A DNA stretch of 5,054 nt from Propionibacteriaceae bacterium. GTDB taxonomy: Bacteria > Actinomycetota > Actinomycetes > Propionibacteriales > Propionibacteriaceae. The stretch lies in assembly GCA_009787035.1 (NCBI GenBank), contig WRGV01000168.1, positions 1-5,054 on the forward strand, in the 5' to 3' direction. Below are positions 1 to 4,950 of the stretch, piece after piece. A program made the position numbers and the translations under genes. Below the pieces are notes generated by a model. The model searched no databases, had not been told where the DNA came from, and worked only from the letters and a program-made list of their open reading frames with translations. The first letter of the stretch is position 1, and each line of letters starts with the position of its first letter.

Positions 1-1351
1 CGAGCAGCCGCAGCAGGTGCCGCATGAGTGTCGTCTCGTCATCGGTGGCCTTGCCGTCGGCTGAAACCACCAGCCAGGCGGCCCAGGGCAGCAGGTGTGG
101 GTGCCTCGTGCGTCCGACCAGCGTGTCGGCCAGCTCGACCAAGCGCGCCTCGTCGCGGAAGACGCTGCGTGCGTGGCTGCCCGCCAGCTGCGTGGTGAGG
201 CGGTTCATGAGCACCGCGAGCGGAATCCCGACGCCGGGGATGGCCACCTTGATGATCGTTCGCTGCAGCAGGTACTTGCCGACGACGGGCAGCGCCTTGG
301 CGGCCGTGAGCACGCCGCCGGAGAAGAGCTTCTTGACCAGCGGACGGACGACGATTGGCACGGCCTTGGCGACTGCTTCGCGTCCGGCTTCGCCAGCCTT
401 GATCGTGAAGGCGACTCGGATGAGTTTCCACAGATCGTCGGGGTCGGTCATGTCCAGCGGCACCCGGTACAGCACGGCAATGTCCCAGGCCAGCTTGAGC
501 TGCAATTGGGTGGTATATGCCACGTCGGTCATGATCGTCGCAACGGCTGCCGGGACGGTCGCCGGGGACGCTCCGCCGAGGCTGCCGATGGTGGCGGCCA
601 CGGTGCCGGTGTATGCGCCGGCCGAGAGCCCGCCTTCGATCGCGGCGTAGCGCATGGCCATCTTGATGCGCTGGTCGACGACGGCGTCTGCGGGCATGCC
701 CGGGTACTTGTCCTGGAAGTACTTCCAGTCGACCTTCTGGGTGTAGACGGTCACGGCCTGGCTGAGCAGATCGGTGAACCAGTTGCCCGATGTGATGTCT
801 TCGGGCCGAAGCTTTGCGACGAAGGTGCGCAGGCTGTCCATGGCCTCTCTCACGGCGCTCTTGTCCGCAATGATCGGCAGCTCGGCCTCGCGGACGACGT
901 CTTCGGCAGAATCCGGAAAGGCGAGGGTTGCGATCGATACGATCTGTTCGCGCTCATCGCTGGTCGCCGCTTCCTCGGTGGTCAGCGACAACCGGGCAAG
1001 GTCGCGCACCAGGGCCGTGAACACCAGCTCGCGTTGGTCTTCAGCCAGAGCTTCGTACAGCTGACGAGCCAATTCGACCGGAGATTCGCGGGTGCGAACT
1101 CTGTCGCCATTGACATCGGCATCGGCAAGCTCATCGTGCAACTGTTTGCACGTCCGACGGTCCAGGCCGAGTTGCTCGGCAACCTCGTCCAGCGTGGTCA
1201 GTTCGGCGGCGTCGACGGTGCCGTCCACAAGCGTCTGGCTTTGCAGCACCTGGGCGTACAGCAGGCTCGCCTTCGAGGGCAGGCTCGACCAGTCGAGATC
1301 GTCGGGCGCGGTGGTGTCGGATGAGGAATCAGAGGGGGAGTGCGTGCGCAT
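1..1351 (-). CDS. TerB-like / EcsC-like domain protein (3' end outside window)
   Basis: An open frame of 450 codons, with no stop, runs from ATG at 1351-1349 off the left edge, so the C-terminus is missing. The start is well fixed: AAAGGA (1359-1364) sits 7 nt upstream, and an in-frame TGA (1402-1400) lies above it with no other start between. Residues about 33-66 (VLQSQTLVDGTVDAAE, then EVAEQLGLD) look like a TerB helix-DG-acidic-helix unit. Residues about 91-150 are another acidic helical stretch. Residues about 231-400 resemble the EcsC family: a Gly/Ala-rich segment, then DVAYTTQLQLKLAWDIAVLY, then IPGVGIPLAVLMNRL and a basic, Phe-containing helix. Residues 424-450 (AAWLVVSADGKATDDE) again look TerB-like. 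EcsC proteins are probably membrane-associated; TerB domains occur in tellurite and stress-response proteins. The molecular function is unknown to me. A DUF697-like helical membrane protein is an alternative. The gene is divergent from the AlbA_2 regulator gene. Confidence 0.75.
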   Translation of the reverse strand, partial: MRTHSPSDSSSDTTAPDDLDWSSLPSKASLLYAQVLQSQTLVDGTVDAAELTTLDEVAEQLGLDRRTCKQLHDELADADVNGDRVRTRESPVELARQLYEALAEDQRELVFTALVRDLARLSLTTEEAATSDEREQIVSIATLAFPDSAEDVVREAELPIIADKSAVREAMDSLRTFVAKLRPEDITSGNWFTDLLSQAVTVYTQKVDWKYFQDKYPGMPADAVVDQRIKMAMRYAAIEGGLSAGAYTGTVAATIGSLGGASPATVPAAVATIMTDVAYTTQLQLKLAWDIAVLYRVPLDMTDPDDLWKLIRVAFTIKAGEAGREAVAKAVPIVVRPLVKKLFSGGVLTAAKALPVVGKYLLQRTIIKVAIPGVGIPLAVLMNRLTTQLAGSHARSVFRDEARLVELADTLVGRTRHPHLLPWAAWLVVSADGKATDDETTLMRHLLRLL

Positions 1352-1358
1352 GGGGGAA

Positions 1359-1364
1359 TCCTTT
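1359..1364 (-). promoter_or_regulatory. Shine-Dalgarno AAAGGA of the TerB/EcsC-like gene
   Basis: On the minus strand AAAGGA lies 7 nt before the ATG at 1351. It matches the 5' half of the AAAGGAGG consensus at good spacing and settles the start of an otherwise unannotated partial gene. Confidence 0.7.
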
Positions 1365-1373
1365 GGGGGCGGT

Positions 1374-1390
1374 GGCCATCGGCGATGGCC
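1374..1390. repeat. Perfect 17-bp dyad in the leader of the TerB/EcsC-like gene
   Basis: GGCCATC, spacer GGC, GATGGCC: two perfect 7-bp arms with a 3-nt centre. The dyad ends 9 nt upstream of the AAAGGA ribosome binding site. It lies just downstream of a possible minus-strand -10 hexamer TACGAT (1407-1402), so it would cover the transcription start or form a hairpin at the very 5' end of the mRNA. Either a repressor operator or a 5'-terminal RNA hairpin fits. The dyad is directly visible; its role is inferred. Confidence 0.55.
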
Positions 1391-1475
1391 GTGACACGCT
1401 CATCGTAGCTTTCGCCGGGGCTGTTCGATGAACTGTGGTGTGAGCCTTCGATGGGTCCGAGCATCGCGCACCCCC

Positions 1476-1559
1476 GGGTGAGACAAACTGGCCTCTCGAT
1501 GCTCAGAACGGGCCGTTTTTCGACGGATCTGACCGTTGAGAGGCACGTTTGTCACACCC
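1476..1559. repeat. 84-bp quasi-palindrome between the divergent genes
   Basis: The left arm (1476-1497) and the reverse complement of the right arm (1538-1559) agree at 19 of 22 positions. The inner 20 nt read GTGAGACAAACTGGCCTCTC on the left and GTGTGACAAACGTGCCTCTC on the right. The symmetry continues inward in register: TCAGA at 1503-1507 pairs with TCTGA at 1528-1532, and further single pairs occur at 1499, 1501, 1509 and 1511. A second small palindrome, AACGG-G-CCGTT (1507-1517), sits near the centre. The layout suits a paired operator for a dimeric or looping regulator. A remnant of a small inverted-repeat element is also possible. Confidence 0.65.
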
Positions 1560-1616
1560 AGGTCGTCCAGAATCTGTCGGTGCCACCCCGTAGGCTGTTG
1601 AGCGACACAGTCGAGC

Positions 1617-1626
1617 GGGAAGGGGG
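1617..1626 (+). promoter_or_regulatory. Shine-Dalgarno GGGAAGGGGG of the AlbA_2 gene
   Basis: This purine-rich run ends 5 nt before the ATG at 1632. An in-frame TGA at 1599-1601, with no other start codon between, makes this ATG the only reasonable start. Confidence 0.65.
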
Positions 1627-1631
1627 CACAC

Positions 1632-3092
1632 ATGGGCATCGACTTCGTGCCCGCACTGAACGCCGACGGCACGCTCGCCGCGTTCGAGTCGAAGACCTTG
1701 GAGTACAAGCGGGACCTTTCGTCGCCCGACCGCGTGATGCGGGCGCTGGTAGCGTTCGCCAACTCGTCCGGCGGATGCGTGGTCGTGGGGGTCGGCGACG
1801 ATCACAGCGTCGTGGGTGTCGAAGATCCGCTGGCCGAAGAGAATCGGCTTGCCAACCTGGTGATGGACGCCATCAGGCCGCTGCTCGTCCCCGAGATCGA
1901 AACCGTCCCGGTGGGGGACAAGCTCGTGCTGGTGGCGAAGGTGTATCCGGCGGGGCGGCGTCCGTTTCATGTGGCCGCTGACGGCGCGAGCCGGGGCGTC
2001 TATGTGCGGCTGGGCTCCAGCAACGTCCAGGCTGACCGCGCGACCATCGCGGAGCTCGAGCGGCAGTCCGAGGGTGGCGGGTTCGACCAGCTGCCCAACC
2101 ACGGCGACCGGCTCGGCCTGGACACCACGGCCATCGCGAAGACATTTCCCGACCGGGATGTGGCCTCGGCACAGACGGTGTTGCAGCTGACCGTCGAAGA
2201 CCAGGGCACGACCGTCCCGACCAACGGCGGCGTACTGCTGTTCGGCAAGGAGCGGGAGCGGTTGTTCCCGGATGCCTGGGTCTATTGCGGACGATTCCGT
2301 GGCCCGGACGGTCTCGACCTGGTCGACATGCAGGAGCTCTACGCTCCGCTGCTGGACCTTCCCGATCTGGTTGAGGCGTTCTTGAAGAAGCATGCCTTCC
2401 GCGGTGCCGACCTGACCGAGTGGCGCCGTCAGGACGACTGGAGCGTGCCGCTCGATATCATCCGCGAGGCCGTCGTCAACGCGCTCGTCCACTCCGACTA
2501 CGCCCAAAGCGGCGGCCCCCTGCGCGTCGCCTTCTACGACGATCGGGTGTACGTCGAGAGTCTCGGCGGGCTGCTGCCCGGCATGACGATCGAGGCCATG
2601 CGTTCGGGGGTGTCGCGCGTGCGCAACCGGGTGATCGCCCGCGTGTTCCGCGAGGCGGGGATGATCGAGCAATGGGGGTATGGCGTGCAGCGCATGTTCC
2701 GCCGAGCCGCCGAGCTCGGCCTACCCGAGCCCAGCTATGTGGAGCTGCCGGGGCGGCTGAGGTGCGTCATCCCGACAATGCACGCGCAGATCATGGCAGG
2801 GGGAGCGCCGACGGCCGAATCGCCGAGGTTGCCAGTGGACAGTGGATTGCCTAAGACGGCAGGCGCGCTGCTTGTGGCCTTGGCCGGCGGGCCACGGACT
2901 CGCGAGGAGTTGCTCGGTATGCTCGGTCTGACCGATCAGTTCGCCAATTCCGCTCGCCACATCAAGCCACTGATTGATGTCGGCCTGGTCGAGATGACGC
3001 TGCCGGACAAGCTTCGCTCGAAAGCTCAGCGTTATCGGCTCACCGATGCCGGTCGGGTCTGGCTGAAGGATCGGCAGGAGCGACCTGACTGA
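1632..3092 (+). CDS. AlbA_2 (Schlafen-type) / HATPase_c_4 / winged-helix protein, likely transcriptional regulator
   Basis: A complete 486-aa protein. Residues about 17-145 are an AlbA_2 domain (older name AAA_4, the fold shared with Schlafens), with the ESKTLEYK motif (19-26), AFANSSGGCVVVGVGDD (41-57) and YVRLGSSN (124-131). Residues about 195-380 match the RecG-C-terminal-like HATPase_c_4 region: GGVLLFGKE (199-207), N-box REAVVNALVHSDY (278-290, N283 and H287), then GMIEQWGYGVQRM (343-355). A linker of about 25 residues leads to a winged helix at about 408-480, with helices around 424-433 and 434-449 and the wing-like PDKLRSKAQRYRLT (458-471). Family members are annotated as ATP-binding proteins or putative transcriptional regulators (COG2865-like); few are characterised. 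Nucleotide binding plus DNA binding is inferred. It is cytoplasmic, with no signal peptide or membrane segment. A nuclease role for the AlbA_2 domain is the main alternative. The length is typical and no lesion is seen. Confidence 0.88.
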   Translation: MGIDFVPALNADGTLAAFESKTLEYKRDLSSPDRVMRALVAFANSSGGCVVVGVGDDHSVVGVEDPLAEENRLANLVMDAIRPLLVPEIETVPVGDKLVLVAKVYPAGRRPFHVAADGASRGVYVRLGSSNVQADRATIAELERQSEGGGFDQLPNHGDRLGLDTTAIAKTFPDRDVASAQTVLQLTVEDQGTTVPTNGGVLLFGKERERLFPDAWVYCGRFRGPDGLDLVDMQELYAPLLDLPDLVEAFLKKHAFRGADLTEWRRQDDWSVPLDIIREAVVNALVHSDYAQSGGPLRVAFYDDRVYVESLGGLLPGMTIEAMRSGVSRVRNRVIARVFREAGMIEQWGYGVQRMFRRAAELGLPEPSYVELPGRLRCVIPTMHAQIMAGGAPTAESPRLPVDSGLPKTAGALLVALAGGPRTREELLGMLGLTDQFANSARHIKPLIDVGLVEMTLPDKLRSKAQRYRLTDAGRVWLKDRQERPD

Positions 3093-3118
3093 ACGCGCCA
3101 ACCGATGAGCGGCGGAAC

Positions 3119-3213
3119 AGTAACTATGATCGCCCGGAGTAACTATGACGGTAACTATGTAACTATGATAGTAACTATCATAGTAACTATGATGTGGCTT
3201 GAGTAACTATGAT
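3119..3213. repeat. AT-rich array of seven GTAACTAT units
   Basis: The exact octamer GTAACTAT occurs seven times in the same orientation, starting at 3120, 3139, 3151, 3159, 3171, 3183 and 3203 (steps 19, 12, 8, 12, 12, 20). Four copies extend to GTAACTATGAT. The stretch 3159-3194 is a tandem of three 12-bp units, GTAACTAT then G or C, AT, and A or G. Most units carry the small dyad AGT-A-ACT; two are full 11-bp palindromes, ATAGTAACTAT (3168-3178 and 3180-3190). The block is strikingly AT-rich within G+C-rich DNA. It could be a cluster of regulator sites, or a slippage-grown repeat. Confidence 0.85.
3162..3184. repeat. Perfect 10-bp inverted repeat inside the GTAACTAT array
   Basis: The arms ACTATGATAG (3162-3171) and CTATCATAGT (3175-3184) are perfect reverse complements around the centre TAA. 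The symmetry is created by the fifth unit, where G at the ninth unit position is replaced by C (3179). It could be an operator dyad or a weak AT-rich hairpin. With no following T run it is not a convincing terminator. Confidence 0.7.
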
Positions 3214-3265
3214 GACGCCTTGATGCCCGCTCTCGTGGGGCAGTGGCCCACCGTGGCGTCGTCCG

Positions 3266-3278
3266 TAGAATGGATGCC
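3266..3278 (+). promoter_or_regulatory. Possible leaderless -10 element of argS
   Basis: TAGAAT (3266-3271) is followed by 7 nt (GGATGCC) and then the ATG at 3279. This is the -10 to start spacing expected when transcription begins at the start codon, which is frequent in Actinobacteria. There is no Shine-Dalgarno sequence before this ATG. The -35 region is unconvincing, so the call rests on the hexamer and its spacing. Confidence 0.35.
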
Positions 3279-4931
3279 ATGGCTTCGGTATCCGATCTGC
3301 TCACCGCCCGCCTCGTGACCGCGACGGGGGTCGATCCGGAGCTGCGCCCGGCGACGAAGCCGCAGTTCGGGCACTTCCAGTCGAACGTGGCGCTGCGGCT
3401 GGCCAAGCAGCAGGGCCGCAAGCCGCGCGAGGTCGCGGCGCAGATTGTGGACGAGCTCGACGTGGCCGATCTGTGCGAGCCGGTCGAGATCGCGGGCCCG
3501 GGCTTCCTGAACTTCCGGTTGCGCACGGATGTGCTTGCCAGCGCCGTGAACGCGCAGCTGGCCGACGAGCATCTGGGTGTGGCGCAGGTGGACGAGCCGG
3601 TGCGCGTCGTCATCGACTATTCGAGCCCGAACGTCGCCAAGCAGATGCATGTGGGACATTTGCGCACCACGATCATCGGAGACTGCTTCACGCGCGTGCT
3701 GCGCGCGGTGGGGGACGAGGTTGTCCCGCAGAACCACATCGGCGACTGGGGCCGCCAGTTCGGCATGCTGATCGAGCAGATCCAGGACGAGTCGCTCGAC
3801 CTGGACACACTCGACCTCGCGGGGGCCGAGGAGCTGTACCTGCGGGCCAATGCGCACTTCGAATCCGACGCTGACTTCGCCGAACGCGCCCGCCTGCGGG
3901 TCGTTGCGCTGCAGGGCGGCGACGAAACCACCCGCGCCATCTGGCGCCGGCTCATCGCGATCAGCACGGCTGGGTTCAACCGCACGTACGCCCGCCTGGG
4001 CGTGCTGCTCACCGACGCCGACATCGCCGGCGAGTCGAGCTATAACGACATGCTCGACGGCATCTGCGACGACCTGCAACACCGCGGCATCGCCGTCATG
4101 GACGATGGCGCGCTGATCGCCCGCGTCGACGGCTTCGATGCCCCCGCGATCCTGCGCAACTCGGCCGGCGGCTACGGCTACGACGTCACCGACCTGGCCG
4201 CGCTGCGCCACCGCGTGGACGACCTGGGCGCGGGCCGCCTGATCTACGTCACCGACGCCCGCCAGGCCAACCACTTCGCGCTGCTGTTTGCGGTGTCCCG
4301 CAAGGCCGGATACCTGCCTTCGTCCGTCATCGCCGAGCACATCGGCTACGGCATGGTGCTCGGCACCGACGGCCACCCGTTCAAGACCCGCGAGGGCACG
4401 GCCGCGCACCTGGACGACCTGCTCGACGCCGCCGAGCAGACCGCGTCCCCCGAGGTCGCGCTGGCCGCGATCAAGTACGCCGACCTGTCCAACCAGCTGC
4501 AGAAGGACTACGTCTTCGACCCCGTCCGCATGACCGCGACCACGGGCGACACCGGGCCCTACCTGCAATACGCGCACGCCCGCGTCAGCCAGATCCTGCG
4601 CCGGGCGCTGGCCGAGCAGGGCCAGGACGAGGACGCCACCGGCGACTGGCAGGTCAGCGTGCTCGCCGAGCTCGCCGAGCAGGATCTTGCCTTGTCGCTG
4701 ACGCGTTTCGGCGAGGCGGTCGGCGAGGTCGCCGCCAACCTGACCCCGCATAAGCTGTGCATGTACCTGTATGAACTGGCCGGCAAGCTCTCGGTCTTCT
4801 ACGAGCAGTGCCCGGTGCTGAAGGCCGACGGCGACGTGCGCGCCAGCCGCCTGGCGCTGTGCCAGGCCACCAAGGACGTGCTGGGCCGCGGGCTCACGCT
4901 GTTGGGCATCCCCGCGCCGGAGAGGATGTAG
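3279..4931 (+). CDS. argS: Arginyl-tRNA synthetase
   Basis: Class I aminoacyl-tRNA synthetase that charges tRNA-Arg with arginine using ATP, in the cytoplasm; essential for translation. From ATG 3279 it has 550 aa, close to the usual length (E. coli about 577). Residues about 1-85 form the N-terminal Add1-type domain (GHFQSNVALRLAK, then EIAGPGFLNFRL). The catalytic core has SSPNVAKQMHVGHLR at 115-129, with HVGH (124-127) as the HIGH motif, and NHIGDWGRQFGM at 152-163. FKTREGT (368-374) takes the KMSKS position in the degenerate form usual for bacterial ArgRS. The DALR anticodon-binding domain covers about 426-550 (GDTGPYLQYAHARV, then YELAGKLSVFYEQCPV). GTG 3243 and ATG 3270 are in-frame upstream starts, but the added residues do not look like ArgRS and lack good ribosome sites. 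A sirtuin gene follows 9 nt after the stop. Confidence 0.97.
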   Translation: MASVSDLLTARLVTATGVDPELRPATKPQFGHFQSNVALRLAKQQGRKPREVAAQIVDELDVADLCEPVEIAGPGFLNFRLRTDVLASAVNAQLADEHLGVAQVDEPVRVVIDYSSPNVAKQMHVGHLRTTIIGDCFTRVLRAVGDEVVPQNHIGDWGRQFGMLIEQIQDESLDLDTLDLAGAEELYLRANAHFESDADFAERARLRVVALQGGDETTRAIWRRLIAISTAGFNRTYARLGVLLTDADIAGESSYNDMLDGICDDLQHRGIAVMDDGALIARVDGFDAPAILRNSAGGYGYDVTDLAALRHRVDDLGAGRLIYVTDARQANHFALLFAVSRKAGYLPSSVIAEHIGYGMVLGTDGHPFKTREGTAAHLDDLLDAAEQTASPEVALAAIKYADLSNQLQKDYVFDPVRMTATTGDTGPYLQYAHARVSQILRRALAEQGQDEDATGDWQVSVLAELAEQDLALSLTRFGEAVGEVAANLTPHKLCMYLYELAGKLSVFYEQCPVLKADGDVRASRLALCQATKDVLGRGLTLLGIPAPERM

Positions 4932-4950
4932 CCTGGCCGCATGAGCCAGG
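4932..4950 (+). promoter_or_regulatory. Hairpin presenting the sirtuin ATG in its loop
   Basis: CCTGGC (4932-4937) and GCCAGG (4945-4950) form a perfect 6-bp GC-rich stem with the 7-nt loop CGCATGA, which contains the ATG 4941-4943. It starts right after the argS TAG. No Shine-Dalgarno sequence lies at normal distance; the nearest purine run, GGAGAGGA (4919-4926), is 14 nt from the ATG. Coupling to argS translation is a reasonable inference. Confidence 0.5.

Larger units (their letters stand above)
1352..1631. promoter_or_regulatory. Divergent intergenic promoter region
   Basis: These 280 nt separate two divergently oriented genes and must hold both promoters. Candidate -10 hexamers are TACGAT on the minus strand (1407-1402, about 50 nt before the ATG) and TAGGCT on the plus strand (1591-1596, about 35 nt before the ATG). 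Neither has a convincing -35 at 17-18 bp. The region also contains the 17-bp dyad (1374-1390), the inverted repeat CACCC-CC-GGGTG (1469-1480) and the long quasi-palindrome (1476-1559). No small coding frame with a ribosome binding site stands out. The presence of promoters is near certain from the gene layout; their exact positions are weakly supported. Confidence 0.5.
3093..3278. promoter_or_regulatory. Intergenic gap upstream of argS
   Basis: This 186-nt gap runs from the TGA of the AlbA_2 gene to the preferred ATG of argS. Its middle is taken up by the GTAACTAT array; the flanks (3093-3118 and 3214-3265) look unstructured. I find no intrinsic terminator with a T tract after the AlbA_2 gene and no T-box-like leader. 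The array contains four TATGAT hexamers (3125-3130, 3164-3169, 3188-3193, 3208-3213). These resemble -10 elements but follow from the repeat unit and lack -35 partners. Confidence 0.5.

Noticed and set aside
95..1324. Long plus-strand open frame (409 codons) opposite the TerB/EcsC-like gene.
   Set aside because: It is antisense to a frame with a good ribosome site, sensible codon use and recognisable domains. Its own translation is low-complexity, rich in Gly, Arg, Asp and Val, typical of shadow frames in G+C-rich DNA.
1507..1520. AACGG-G-CCGTT followed by T residues as a terminator.
   Set aside because: Only four pairs can form with a 3-nt loop, and no gene ends nearby; both flanking genes begin here.
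1503..2672. Minus-strand open frame (389 codons) opposite the AlbA_2 gene.
   Set aside because: No family resemblance, and it lies over a clear three-domain protein on the other strand. It is a mirror of G/C-biased third positions.
3162..3184. Intrinsic terminator for the AlbA_2 gene.
   Set aside because: The stem is AT-rich with a 3-nt loop and no T tract follows. It is better explained as part of the repeat array.
3119..3213. CRISPR array.
   Set aside because: The units are only 8-12 bp with irregular gaps of 0-12 bp, and there are no spacer-sized unique segments or cas genes.
3119..3213. Four TATGAT hexamers as true argS promoters.
   Set aside because: They are by-products of the GTAACTATGAT repeat and none has a -35 match at 16-18 bp; they are kept only as a remark in the intergenic entry.
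3243..3278. Upstream GTG (3243) and ATG (3270) as argS starts.
   Set aside because: The added residues (AHRGVVRRMDA) do not resemble an ArgRS N-terminus. The GTGGGG run before 3243 is only 2 nt from the GTG. ATG 3279 gives MASVSDLLTARL, as expected for the family, though 3270 cannot be fully excluded.
3207..4751. Minus-strand open frame (514 codons) opposite argS.
   Set aside because: argS is unmistakable on the plus strand, and the antisense product is repetitive Val/Gly/Arg/Asp sequence with no motif.
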